Below are positions 34,841-46,080 of a stretch of 64,000 nucleotides of DNA, piece by piece. Made by a program: the position numbers and the translations under genes. The stretch is from Sycobia sp. Sy_11 (lineage: Eukaryota; Arthropoda; Insecta; Hymenoptera; Epichrysomallidae), in contig JACCIC010000189.1 in NCBI GenBank assembly GCA_018907035.1, positions 912,001 to 976,000 of the forward strand, read 5' to 3'. The notes under the pieces were generated by a model. That model did not search any database and was not told where the DNA came from. It saw nothing but the letters and a program-made list of their open reading frames with translations. Positions within the stretch are counted from its first letter, which is position 1; every line of letters begins with the position of its first letter.

Positions 34841-35957
34841 TCTTCGCTACACGTATTTGGTGGAGTTGATTAGAAAAAAAAAAAACGAGAATAATACTTG
34901 CAATGCAGATGGTGTAACGACCGAATGCGATATTTCGTTTAACAAGTATTATAGTATGCCAGGTTGGAAATTTTTTTCATTTTTTTTTTTTTTTTTTTTA
35001 TGAATTTCGCGTTATGATAAATTATCGCGTTAAAAGGGTACAACTGTAGATTTAAAGATCAATCGTCGGATTCGAATATGTATCCTGCGAATGCAAAAAT
35101 CTCGATTTCCCCATTGCGACATGAAACGTATATTCCCCTAACGCCATGCTATTCTACTTGTAATATAAGACTATGGGACATTTTTTAAAGGAAATGAATA
35201 AACAATGCGATGTTGAAGAAACGATAGTGCTGAAAATTTATGCAGATATTTTGACAATTTCGTTAGTCGTTCCCGAATTCAGATTATGGAAAATCGTTAA
35301 GAAATTGCAGTAAAGATCAATTTCAACTTCAATATAATGTAAAAAGTCGTGAATATAGTGCAGCTCATCTGTAAGATCTTATACGTACGGTAGGATCTTA
35401 TACGTACATATAGAAGAATGTACAGAATTAATAAGTCTACGTTGGTCGATAAATATGATTTTCAGAGTTTTCAGTGTTTTTCAAAAACTAATATAATGTT
35501 AAGGACAATCTGATTGTCAATTATGAAACTGAAAAATGTATATAAATGGTTCTAGTAAGTATTAAAGAATTTAATTTTTTTCATTCTGTAAAAATACTGA
35601 TGAGTATAATAAATTTTACTTGTGAAAAAATTCAAAAGGCGAATGGTAAAAGAAATTCAGATCTGTTCATTCTCTACGAATAAACTATGATCACCGCATT
35701 ACGTATATAATTCTATCACTTGCGATAAAAGTAGAAAAATAAATAATTAAGTGACGTAATTAACTACAAATACGAACGTTACTGTTTTTAATTTGATTTT
35801 TAAGCCAATTATATAATGCTATTATTTTGCAATCACGAGCCTGGAGTTGTTATAGAAAACACAAAATTGTTGCCCAATAATACGTACACCTCTAAAATCA
35901 TATCCAAAACCCTTTGTGCGCGCGTATATATTTGCACAGTATTATCTTTGATTCTCT

Positions 35958-35959
<2 letters not shown>
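34841..35959. other. AT-rich block
   Basis: AT-rich unique sequence with a T-rich tract at 34970-35000 and one 18-bp tandem duplication (listed separately). No gene recognised. Confidence 0.66.
35371..35407 (+). repeat. Two-unit tandem duplication, 19-bp period
   Basis: GTAAGATCTTATACGTAC at 35371-35388 and GTAGGATCTTATACGTAC at 35390-35407 match at 17 of 18 positions. Each unit contains the palindromes AAGATCTT-like and GTAC. Confidence 0.9.

Positions 35960-36009
<50 letters not shown>
35960..36009. repeat. (TA)n microsatellite
   Basis: About 49 bp of TA, with another short TA run at 36073-36090. Confidence 0.97.
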
Positions 36010-36012
<3 letters not shown>

Positions 36013-36383
36013 AATCGCCGTCGCCCAACAACACAAAGAAACGAATTAAGCCGTCAATCATGCAACCAGGTACATATATATATATATATGGCGTTCAAAG
36101 AAAGGCGGCCTCATGATGAGCAAATACAGGTCGCGCGTACAATGAAGCCAAACGGATAATCGAGAGCGCGCCGGGGGCACGTGTAGGCCGGCCATAAGCA
36201 AACAAATCGTATCGACGCTCGCATCGCGTAATTGCGACGAGAGGAGTGGCGTAATCGACAGGGGGGGTGGTGGCGTCCATCGTCGTTACGACGGCACTCG
36301 CGCGCCCTCCGGCGTTTCATCCCCGCGTTCGTACGGCGTGGCCCTGTTGCCACGGGGGCACGTGTCGGGAGGGCAGTTGGATT

Positions 36384-36434
36384 GTTTTTCTTCTTTTTTT
36401 TGTTTTTTGTTTTTTTTTTTTTTTTCTTTCTTTC
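36384..36434. repeat. T-rich tract
   Basis: About 50 bases of T with a few C and G, inside CpG-rich DNA. It is translated on both strands as Phe or Lys runs, which is not protein evidence. Confidence 0.9.
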
Positions 36435-36699
36435 CGCCGAAATCGCGTCGTTAGATCTGGAGGCTCACCCTTGTTGGGCGGGGGCGAGGGGGAGAGGCAG
36501 TGGGTGCGGTTACTATACACACGCGCTTTGTTTCCAATTAGTACACTTTCCAAAGTGAATCGTCATATATCGATGTGTAATGTAATCGAAAATCTGGCAT
36601 TCACCTTTGGGGCCCACTCGTGGCGAGACAAACAAGGAATCGATAGCTCAATAAAACCACGACGAGCGTAAACGTGCGCTCTTCCTTCCCTTTCATCGC

Positions 36700-36738
36700 C
36701 CTCTCTCTCTCTCTCTCTCTCTCTCTACCTCTCCCTCT
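36700..36738. repeat. (CT)n microsatellite
   Basis: About 27 bp pure CT plus an imperfect tail. Confidence 0.93.
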
Positions 36739-36999
36739 ATACGAACGGAATTCCCCCGTGGGACTGGCAGGCGAATACGTATATATAAATACGCAAACCA
36801 GACGCTTCGGCGTCACGAGTCAGCGTTGGCGAACCGGGAATCCTCGGCGCAGGAGTCAATATATATATATATACCACTATCCCCTGGCACGCACGTGGAT
36901 ATACAGACCCCAAGCGATTTCATTCAATTGAAGGTAAACTACCACCGCGCGTCGGTTTATCAGATCTTGGACGCGTGCCCATATGTCGCACCTGGCGGA

Positions 37000-37035
37000 G
37001 CTCTCTCTCTCGCTCTCTCTCTCTTTCTCTCCCTC
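37000..37035. repeat. (CT)n microsatellite, interrupted
   Basis: CT runs broken by CGCT and TTCT. Confidence 0.9.
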
Positions 37036-37120
37036 GGGGTGGGTTGCCGTTCGTGCCGTGCAAACTTTTACAGATTAGAACTTCCTGATTATAGCTGTAA
37101 GGATGGGTGCATATTTAATT

Positions 37121-37510
37121 AAATGGCCATTGAATATGTATGTAAAATATACACACGAATTCACATATTTCGTCCTTAATTTTCAGTATATATTTATTCT
37201 AGATATGTTAAAAACAGTCACTTAAAATGCTTAAAAGAGATTTTTTTCCGTTACCAAGAATTGCTCGGAATGAAATAATTTTATTTCGAATGGTATTTTT
37301 GAGAAGAAATGTGGGTGGCGTCGTCAAAATGTACTTTCGACATATACAGTGGTGGACTGTACCGCTGATAATATCTCTAATCTATATGAATTATTAAAAG
37401 AATAAAATTATTTTTATTTATTAATAATACTCTAATTTTTAAATAAATAAATAAATATTAATATTCATATAGTGATAGTAGTATGTAAATGTGTAGATTT
37501 TTCAGCGATT
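37121..37510. other. AT-rich spacer
   Basis: Unique AT-rich sequence. Nothing recognised. Confidence 0.62.
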
Positions 37511-38000
37511 CCGCCGCACTGGCGTCGATAGCAATCGTTAGATAAACCTCCCCCTCCCCCCCACCCCGACAAACAGCCCCTCCGTATTATTCAGAGAGTC
37601 GGCTCAAAATTCGTTCCTCCAATTCGCGGCCGTAAATTCGGGCGATTTGCGCGATGTTTCACGCGCCGCGCCGCCACGAGCATCTGGCCCCGCGCATTAC
37701 AGACCCCCGAAATTCCGAATTAGTCCGTAGACACATGTACGGGCAACCCAGCATATCCTCCCGCGACCGAGTAACGCCCCGTCGCGATGACGCGCCAAAT
37801 GACGGGCGCGTGAAAATGCGCCCCCCCCCCCCCCCCCGACTGGCGGGGCTCGCAGCGCCCTATTCCAGGGCACGCGCCGGCGTGCAATCGGCGCCCGAAA
37901 AAATTTATGCGCGGCTCGCTGCCATGGGGGCTCGTGGAATATCGCAAAAATTATAGACCCGAAGTTCCTTTGGTGGTGGGGGAGGGGGGGCGCTACAGTT
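37511..38000. other. Small GC-rich island
   Basis: CpG-rich with a pure C17 run at 37821-37837 and a G-rich stretch at 37968-37990. TTTATGCGC near 37908. No gene recognised. Confidence 0.6.
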
Positions 38001-38920
38001 GTGCGCTTGTATAACAGATGATACTTCGTGGGCGAATTACCTTATTTGCGGTTACCCAACTATTCGGTAAAAGTGCGTTTAGATTTGTTAAAGAACGGTA
38101 CAAGCTTTTCAGTACGAATTAGATGTAGCCATTAAACACGTAGAAGAATTATGTTTTACGATAATTATTACATGAAAATCCCGTATAGTCAGTATGATCA
38201 CTTAAACATTTCTTAGAGCTTTGTTCAGTTAACTTTTTTTTTTAAAAGAACCGAAAATTCTATTGGTTCCAATCTTTTTTGTACAGTATTACGATAACTT
38301 CAAGGTGTAAAAGAAATACAACATTGTTTTATTTACTTTATTTTTTTCATATTTTTTATTGTATTGTTTCAGTTCTCTCATCCTGATAATTTCGTCAATT
38401 TAGAGCAGACATTAAAATGAAAAAAAAAATTATTGTTCCGCAAACTTCGTATTTTGTTTGAAAGTGTGCTTGGATGATTTTGTAGAAACATTAAAACTGA
38501 TGGAAATATAATCACTTAAAATACGAAGTACGGATTTATTCAAGAATTTTTTTAACAGTTTTTTAGGGAAATTTTCTATACAAATGATAAATATATAAGT
38601 TACAAAAAAATTATATATACATTTTACTATCAACGGAATTTATGCTTCGAATATTTCCTTAATTTATAAATTGTAATTTTAAGTTTAGATACGTTAATTT
38701 ATTAATTCTGTGAACTATAAGTGTACATGTAATTTTAAATTATTTTTGCTATATTTTGTATTTCCACCGATATCTTCTCCACCTTCGTTTTTATTAATCA
38801 CTGTTTAGACTTTCTTTATGTATTTTTGAACTTGATTTGCAAAAGGTTCCCATAAGTTAATATATCGTTGAAAACAAATAAATAATTTGTCATTTTTATA
38901 GATTCAACCCTCGATCTTCC
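38001..38920. other. AT-rich block containing a foldback
   Basis: AT-rich unique sequence with the inverted repeat at 38438-38533 and A/T runs. No gene recognised. Confidence 0.65.
38438..38533. repeat. Inverted repeat, precursor-sized hairpin
   Basis: ACTTCGTATTTT at 38444-38455 is perfectly complementary to AAAATACGAAGT at 38518-38529. AAGTG (38462-38466) can pair with CACTT (38513-38517) across a six-base bulge, and CCG/CGG can close the base. The total span of 96 nt is within the range of small-RNA precursors, but the terminal loop of about 46 nt and the bulge are atypical. Confidence 0.65.
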
Positions 38921-39047
38921 CTCAATGGAAGTTATCAGAATTATTCGCAAAATACACTCCGACGGTCTCCTGTTACTCTCGCGTAAAAATCGACACTCGG
39001 AGGAAACATTCGCTTGCGCGCGACAAAATCCACCCGATGCAAGAGAG

Positions 39048-39108
39048 AACAAAAATCAAAAGCCGAAAGAAAAATCCAAAAAAAAAGAAAAAAAAAACAA
39101 AAAAAAAA
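39048..39108. repeat. A-rich tract
   Basis: About 60 bases of A with scattered C and G at the 5' edge of the GC region. Confidence 0.88.
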
Positions 39109-40189
39109 CCGCTAACCTACCGGCGAGCCGATGCAAATTTTCAAAGCGCGTAAACAACCCCGTGTCGGGCTTCTGCGCGCGGGCCTCGACGACGTCCGAC
39201 CGCCCCCCCCCCTGCCGCCGTCGCCACCGAGGTAGCGCGCTCGCGACTTACGATCCGAGGCGGGAGCGCGCTTACGCGTAAAGTCCCGGGGGGCGGGGGA
39301 GGGGAGGCAGGAGGCTCCTCCGCGCCGTTGTCGGGCCGCGAGGAATTTCGCGCCCGAGAGGCGAAAGATCGCCGCGGGGATAACGCACCTTTGGCCGCGA
39401 CACGACGACGACGAGGCCCGGGTACGGCCCTCTCGGCGCGGTAGCCGCGTCGGCTCGTTTCCCCGCTGCATTTGCATAGAGCCGGGAGAGGCTGGAGCGA
39501 GCGTCAAAGTCTCGCCGGTGTACGCGGCCATTTAGGGGGGGGGGGTGCCATCGACACCTACGCGCCTGGGTATCGGAAAGCTATCGATGCCCGATTCGGA
39601 GTGCCGATGGGAGGGGGGGGGGTCGCCGACACGGAGGACGAGACCCCGGCGACGACGGGCCGCGTTACGCGCACACCCGCGCGTACACGGGCACAGTAGG
39701 CTGCCCCACGGATTCCGCGGCAGCACGGCCGTGCAGGCTCTCCCACACGTGAAGCTATCAAATGTCTGACGAATGCGCAGGAATGCCGCGCTATCGAGGG
39801 ATCTTCTGCCGGGTGAAGAGGGCCTCTCTCTCTCTCTCTCTCCCCGCCCTCCCTCTTTTTCTCCTCTCGCTCTCCCCCACGCAGCCAGAAAAGTGATTCG
39901 TTTCTCTACGCTCCATCGCATGCGCCTCGCGCGCTCGGCATCTCCCCGACCGCCGGAACGTCGCAAAAAAAGGCCTCCTCTTGAGCCGCGCAATAAAGCG
40001 CAGAAGGTATAGGTGATGGGTGACGGGAGGCGGGGGGGGAGGGGAGGGGGCGAAGGAGGAGGAGACGAGGGAAGGCGGAGGACGACTCAAGACAGGTAGC
40101 AGACACAAAGGGAACCGGAGACCCTGGCCCATAGGCGGGCTATTTTATACTCTCTGCGCCGTCTGCCCGACAACCCTCGGGATTTTATG

Positions 40190-40192
<3 letters not shown>

Positions 40193-40232
<40 letters not shown>
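40193..40232. repeat. (AT)n microsatellite
   Basis: About 40 bp of AT within GC-rich DNA. Confidence 0.96.
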
Positions 40233-40234
<2 letters not shown>

Positions 40235-40408
40235 ACTATATGTAGGAAGCCACCCCGGCGCGATGTTGCGCGCTCCCGAGCAAGTCCACCGGGACGCGAG
40301 AGAGCGCGCGAGTGAGGCCGCAGTATATCTTACAGGTGCACGAGGCGCTCGAACGCTCGGTAAATATCCTTTAATTATATACACCGCGGGCGCGACCTCT
40401 CGCTCCCC

Positions 40409-40444
40409 TTCTCTCTCTCTCTCTCTCTCTCTCCCTCTCTCTCC
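40409..40444. repeat. (CT)n microsatellite
   Basis: CT array with one CCCT interruption. Confidence 0.94.
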
Positions 40445-40696
40445 TTCCCTTTGTAGTAAATACGGATCTTTTTCTGCGTCGGCCCTCTTCCTCCTCCCTC
40501 CCCCCGCACCATCACTCGACGCGGAGGATATTATACAACGAGCTCGCGCGCGCAATCTCAGATATCCGGTTGTGAGGGACGAGCGCGCGCGCGCGTTACG
40601 CGTATTTATGCCAACGTTAACGCCTTGTATTCTACCGCGCCGTGCGTCCGCCTCCAGGAATCTTCTTTATTCGTGCTGAGGCTGTAATGCGCGCGA

Positions 40697-40699
<3 letters not shown>

Positions 40700-40735
<36 letters not shown>
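40700..40735. repeat. (GA)n microsatellite
   Basis: Pure GA array of about 36 bp. Confidence 0.95.
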
Positions 40736-40739
<4 letters not shown>

Positions 40740-41078
40740 AGAAAAGAGAGAGCGCGGGGCGGGGGGAGTAATATATACGGCGAGTGTAATGCCCACACCG
40801 CGGCAGCGGCTGGACTGGGAAATACTCGTAATCTGCTTAAAAGTACGCTCGTGCGGCAAAGGGCGCGAGTTTAGTACGGCTTAAATTCGAGGAAGATTAT
40901 TAGAGAGGTGGCGCGAGAGGCGTATAATTGGCCGCTGGAGCTCTGGTAGAGAGACGCTGCTCTTGTGAAGGTGCGAGAATTTTTTTTTTTTATTTCGTTT
41001 AGAAAAATACATTCAAATTTGATGCTCAGTTGCCCTCCTCTATATCACACGATCGGTGAAACTAAATACTGGGGATCA

Positions 41079-41225
41079 AATGGAAATGTACCAGTCAAAA
41101 CCTATGTAATCGTGTACGCAGACCAACTGTAAGAACCAAAGACTGGGCATGACGGAAAAGTACAAGTGTGGCAGTGGGTACTGCGAATCAGAGATAACGG
41201 AAGAGCACAAGTGAGACCTACACCG
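41079..41225 (+). repeat. Degenerate tandem repeat, about three units
   Basis: Similar segments start near 41081 (GGAAATGTACCAGT), 41153 (GGAAAAGTACAAGTG) and 41199 (GGAAGAGCACAAGTG). Units two and three share ACGGAARAGYACAAGTG and a following CCGA/GCGA word. Spacings of about 70 and 46 bp mean indels have accumulated. The minus-strand frames over it are low complexity. Confidence 0.5.
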
Positions 41226-42800
41226 AGAACTGAGGTGCGACGGTAAAAATGAAAAAAAAAAGAAATAAAAAACAGAAATGAGAACGCGAAAGAACTAAGG
41301 AGCACGAGGAAAAACTAGCGAGAACCAGCAAGAACCGCGAGCAGTCCCAGTGAAAACCGTACAGATAGAATCGCACAGATATCTCGAGATCGCGATTAAT
41401 CTCCCGTTTCCCCCCGGGCTTTCCTTGGTTCTGAAAAAAGTTCTCGCGCGCTCTCCTCAAAAATAACAACTGTATCGCCCATCCCCGGCTACGACCATCG
41501 TCGATTCGCAACATCATGCATCGCCATTATGGGGGGGGGGGAGGCTCGGCTTTATCACGAAGGCCGAGAATAAAACGGGCAGTCCCGCCGCAATAAGCGC
41601 GGGCTGCTCGCGCAGCGTATCCCCGGCGGTGGATGATGGAATTAAATTTTATATCTGCGCCTCCGCGCGGCAATTCCCACTTTAATGCGGCGCTCAGGCC
41701 TAAAAGTCTCCGGTGCACGATGGGGGGCTCGATGAAAAAAAAGAACGCGCCTTAATTATGAATAATGTATTAAACTTATAGCTTGGGGGGTCGGAGTTAT
41801 CCCCCCCCCCCCATGAAATCCTCCCATAGAGGGCCGACCACGCGACGCGACAAAACAAAAAAAAAAAAAAAGAAAAAAAAAATGAAAAGAAGAGCCAGCG
41901 CTCGGCTCGCGCCGCAACAGCAGCGGGTATTATCCCTGCAACGGGGAAAAATCGCGCGTTCGGGACAACGCCCGATGCGCGAGCCCATTACACCCGCGAC
42001 GAGCAGCTGTCCCGATCGCGCGCCAGTACGGGCGCTCTTTAAAGCGCGCTCGCTCGAATTCGATGATATTCTACAAAAGGGGGCGGTATAGCGAGTGCGT
42101 GTGCGTATGTGTGTATATATATATATACACACATATATGTATGAATAAGTATATATAGCGTCGGAGCGCCCGCCGGTCGCTACGCCGGGCGTTAGGTGCA
42201 GGACTTTACATCGAAGACAGCGCCGGGATAGGGGGGAGTGGGGGGGGGGGAGGGAGAGGCGGCCACCCACGGCGCCACCTTATCCGGGATATCTCGGCGA
42301 GATGCGCGCGCGCGACTCGTTATGGCGTCGGTACTCATCTCTGGCCCCCCTCCCGTCGCCGCCGCCGCCGCCCCACCGACACCCGTCATAAACCGGCGGG
42401 CGCTGCTGCGCCTTTTTGCCGTACGACGATCGGGCCGTGGCTTCTCGGGTTCCAAGTCCGGCTCCTCCTCGCGAGCCCGGGCACCGGGACATTACCTGGC
42501 GGCTGTATTAATCCGGGTCTTACGGCCTAATTACGTCGGCGGGGCAGCTAGTTCGCCAGCCACGGGCGCGAGGGGGGCGGGGGCGGGGGGGCGAGACGAG
42601 CGCGGGAGTTATATATATATATATATATATACATATACCCGATCCGCCTTGATTATCTCTCGTTCGGTGGCCGAGGCGACGATCGTGGCGCCCGATCCGG
42701 CGGATTTCGAGAATTCATGCGCCTCGGTGCCGGGGATATTTATTGCGAAAAAATTACATACGTCCCCTGGAAGTACCGCGATGCTCGTTTATACCGCCAT
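41226..42800. other. GC-rich CpG region, continued
   Basis: A purine-rich 41240-41340 segment is followed by CpG-rich DNA with G11-type (41531), C11-type (41802) and G10-type (42241) runs and an A-rich tract (41851-41882). It also holds CTTATCCGG at 42279-42287 and a TA run at 42610-42630. The 260-codon frame 42238-43020 crosses that TA run and has no domain. Confidence 0.62.
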
Positions 42801-43537
42801 AATAATAGCGCTCCAGTCGTTAATACGGGCGCGATTCCTGGCTCTGTTCAAAAAAAAAAAAAATTCGCTCGACGCCCGTACGACAATGCGAGCGTCGAGC
42901 TTTCGTATCCGTCGTATTATCGTCGCTATGCCTCATTGTCGGCCCGAAGATTTCTACATGGCTCGCGGGAGGAAACGCTGCGTTTCGAGGACTTTGATTC
43001 CCAGCATTACTCTGAGGTGAGAGGTTTTCTTTTATTGAGAGGGATAGAGAGAAATATACACTGCTATTGGAAGCAGTCAATGACGTAATTTACGATGACG
43101 TTATTGGGCGCAGATGAACGTTGCGCTTACGTTGGGAGATTTTTCGCGGGATCGTTTGGTTATCCTTTCGGTTTTGGCGTTTTCTCGTAGATACGAATCG
43201 ACTCGAATCCAAGAAAGCAAGAAACACTAGACTTGTTGAACTACGTATTTTTTTTTTTTTTTCATTCATTGATGCTCAAAAAAAAGATGAAAATTTGTTA
43301 TTATGATCGAATTCAAGACAAATAAATTGAACATTTGTAGACAGCTAATTAAAATGGCGATTTAATGAAAGTTTTTAAAGAATTTTTATGAAAATTAGCA
43401 AACGTTTTCTCGTCGGTTGATATCCTTGGTCAAAATATTTTAAGCGTTCTTTCGAAATAAGCGGAACGGACCTGCCGTCCGAAAAAAACGCAGTTAAAAT
43501 GGTACTTAACAAACTACAATCGCGATAATTACATTTG

Positions 43538-43575
43538 TGGCAACGTTTCGGCCTGTTTTGACTACCACTAAAAAT
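43538..43575 (-). other. Retroelement-tail-like motif (weak)
   Basis: Read on the minus strand this gives AAAACAGGCCGAAACGTTGCC. The GGCCGAAACGT word resembles the CGAAACG motif in repeat copy B and the tails of various retroelements. The flanks show no other similarity to copies A to C. Confidence 0.25.
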
Positions 43576-43838
43576 TTTATAAATGAAAATATAGATTAAT
43601 CAAGTATAGTTATTCCATTGACGTACTATAATAACGTTTGCAAAAACCTTGTTCACAACTATATTAAGGATTTCAAATATTGCTTGTTAATGGTATCTTC
43701 AGCATTTTTTCAGTCTCACGTACAGAAGTACAGCCGATTGGGATGCAAAAAAAAACATCTCCGTATGACTCGAGTATACGCAGTTATTGTAGAAAAATTT
43801 TAGGAATTTCCTTGTTTCGCGAATGGTCTCTCGATGCA

Positions 43839-43860
43839 AATTGGAAACGGATTTCCAATT
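43839..43860. repeat. Short perfect hairpin
   Basis: AATTGGAAA (43839-43847), loop CGGA, TTTCCAATT (43852-43860): nine perfect pairs. Confidence 0.8.
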
Positions 43861-43940
43861 GCTGTGCAGAGCCTGCTCCTGAATTCGCGGTCGGCCTAAA
43901 TAATTATTGTTTAATTAATTTTTGACCATCAAGTACTGAG

Positions 43941-43968
43941 TTTTATAGAATAAATTTTATAGAATAAA
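43941..43968 (+). repeat. 14-bp perfect tandem duplication
   Basis: TTTTATAGAATAAA occurs twice head to tail. Confidence 0.92.
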
Positions 43969-44644
43969 TTCAGCATACCGTGAAAAATTCTAGAAATATT
44001 TTAGAATTCAACAATCACATTAATAATTCTTCGAATGAACAGACCTAAAAAAATCATTAATATCCGAGCTAGATGTTAGTTTTAATTCATTCCATCGTTA
44101 GAATGGACCTTGCATTTTTCGTTTCTTGAGGGATTCCTTTTGTAGAGATTGATGGAGCTTTTATTAATAACTGTAACCATCAGTACAGTAAAAATCGATA
44201 TATTTTTCCAAAATTTTATTTTACTAATCATTTCCCCCGTGTTTCTATTCAATAAAGTATTTAGTTAATAGCTCGCATAAAAACAGAAAATATGATAATT
44301 TACGAGAAAATAATAAATAAAAGATAATTATCGGCAATACCGAGTGTATATATATATATCTTTATATATATACTCCCACATTCCTTTCCTAATAGTATAG
44401 AACTTCTGAACTTCAACTATCCGTGAACCGTGTATATCGGTACATATATATATACCTACATACATAGGCTAATGAACGCCTAGTAAATTCAGGATGGGGC
44501 AAGCGTAGGATACATAATATAACAGTATAATCTTTAAGCATCCAGCCAGAAGTTGTGAAGTTGAAAACCGGTTGTCTCGAAAAACTCCCTATATTTCTCC
44601 TTCTCCTTTCTTCCTCGCTTCCTTTTTCCCTCATCATCCCCCAC

Positions 44645-44670
44645 TCCCTCTCTCTCTCTCTCTCTCTTTG

Positions 44671-44715
<45 letters not shown>
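44645..44715. repeat. (CT)n and (AT)n microsatellites, adjacent
   Basis: About 24 bp of CT, a TTGCAC spacer, then about 43 bp of AT. Another AT array follows about 75 bp downstream. Confidence 0.96.
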
Positions 44716-44718
<3 letters not shown>

Positions 44719-44787
44719 CACGCGCTATCGCGTAATTCAGTAGTTACTCAGCTATAAGCGACTGTAAATCGTTCCGCTACGTATGCA

Positions 44788-44790
<3 letters not shown>

Positions 44791-44844
<54 letters not shown>

Positions 44845-44857
44845 CATACATACATCC
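44791..44857. repeat. (TA)n-(CATA)n compound microsatellite
   Basis: Fifty bases of TA passing into four CATA units. Confidence 0.97.
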
Positions 44858-45174
44858 AATTACACACTTGCAAACAAGATGTGCAAGACCGCGCGCCCCT
44901 TCGCCAGCAATAAACGGCCGTACGGAGGTTTATAATATAACCACGTGTATGTGCGAGCGCAAATGATAATATCGATAATTTCTTGGTGCACGGCTCGCGG
45001 CCAAGTGAGAGGAAAAAAGGAGAAGACACTCTTTTAGGTATATATATATATATACACCATAGGTACCTATGCTCTGACTATACTTGCTTTGCCTTGCCTT
45101 TGCTCCCCGTGGATATACGGAGAAAGAAAAAGATAGACGTGACCTCCAATTTGCCCAGTATGTATATATACTAT

Positions 45175-45176
<2 letters not shown>

Positions 45177-45227
<51 letters not shown>
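45177..45227. repeat. (AT)n microsatellite
   Basis: About 50 bp of AT. Confidence 0.97.
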
Positions 45228-45228
<1 letters not shown>

Positions 45229-45669
45229 CGCTCAGGGCCGACGCGCACTACCAACGCAGACAACTAATTAATAAGTCGTATTTTACGGGCTCTCCCCGAT
45301 TCTATTGGCCAATCGGCCGAGCCAAGAATGCGATCGTTCGGCGCGGCTTCTCCTGCGCGCGCGTATGAAATACGCGAAAGCGCGAGCTCGAATTCCGCGG
45401 CCGCGACGCGCACGATCGGCTCCTCGGTCAGAGGCCCGTGCTGTTCGCTCGCGCTGTTCTTCGGTCGCGCGCAACGTACGCGCTGAGCTCGGAGCTCGGC
45501 GCGCGCAACGCTACCGATGAGGGACGTCGCGCCGAGCTCAGTGCCAGCGCCGCGATCGAGCGGCGAAACGGAGGGAGGAAAAATGTGGGCCCTGAACGCG
45601 CGCGGGACACGAGGAGGAAGGAGATACAAATCGTTCGGGAATTACGGCCAAGTGGATTTATCTCGGGGA

Positions 45670-45670
<1 letters not shown>

Positions 45671-45704
<34 letters not shown>
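45671..45704. repeat. (TA)n microsatellite
   Basis: About 33 bp of TA. Confidence 0.95.
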
Positions 45705-45706
<2 letters not shown>

Positions 45707-45820
45707 GACCACCACGCACGAGGGAGGCAACGGCGGGGACGTTACCCGCCCCGGTTACGAGATCTCTATCGCAGGTGCGCGCACGTCGTGTGCGTCTCAT
45801 AAAATTCAATAATTACGAGT

Positions 45821-45846
45821 CTGTCTCTCTCTCTCTCTCTCTCTCT
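45821..45846. repeat. (CT)n microsatellite
   Basis: About 26 bp of CT. Confidence 0.93.
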
Positions 45847-46080
45847 GCTCCATCCCGTTCTTCGCGCACGGCGCGATTCGTGCTGCGCCCGCCGCATTCT
45901 TTTTCCTCCGCCGCCGTCTCGGCCCGCCGCGTTCGCCCCGCTGACCGCCTCGTCGCGCTCAGTTAGCGCCAGTCCGCGAAACGAATCAATCGGTTTGCGT
46001 TAGATCGGCTCGCGATTCGCTCGGCGTCGGTGGTAATGTATGGCAAAATGCCACCGTCGTACGAGAAATTTGGCGCTTAT

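Larger units (their letters stand above)
36081..37120. other. GC-leaning block
   Basis: CpG-rich with GGCCATAAG near 36192, a T-rich tract and two CT arrays. No gene recognised. Confidence 0.6.
38921..41078. other. GC-rich CpG region
   Basis: Part of the longest GC-rich region of the window. It has an A-rich tract at its 5' edge, G9-type runs at 39534-39545 and 39610-39620, and TA, CT and GA arrays. CpG words and Arg/Pro/Ala-rich open frames occur on both strands. No domain recognised. Confidence 0.62.
42801..44640. other. Mostly AT-rich block
   Basis: GC content falls after about 43200. It holds a T13-type run near 43250, the retro-tail-like motif at 43538-43575, a hairpin and a 14-bp tandem duplication. 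No gene recognised. Confidence 0.6.
44858..46080. other. GC-leaning block with CpG-dense core
   Basis: Contains two (AT)n arrays and a CT array. The 45290-45560 core is extremely CpG-rich and starts next to the palindrome ATTGGCCAAT (about 45303-45312, two opposed CCAAT words). This is compatible with promoter-type DNA, but no transcription start, exon or open frame supports a gene. Confidence 0.58.

Noticed and set aside
35500..35530. Possible fifth, inverted copy of the dispersed repeat (GACAATCTGATTGTC region)
   Set aside because: Single short block, self-complementary by itself, with no other family blocks.
42238..43020. Longest open frame (260 codons, plus strand)
   Set aside because: It runs through a TA repeat (Tyr-Ile run) and a poly-A stretch, is Arg/Ala/Pro-rich from CpG composition, and shows no domain or splice context.
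45955..46010. TCAGTT initiator-like start site at 45959-45964
   Set aside because: No downstream promoter element at the required spacing, no TATA box and no exon. A six-base match is expected by chance.
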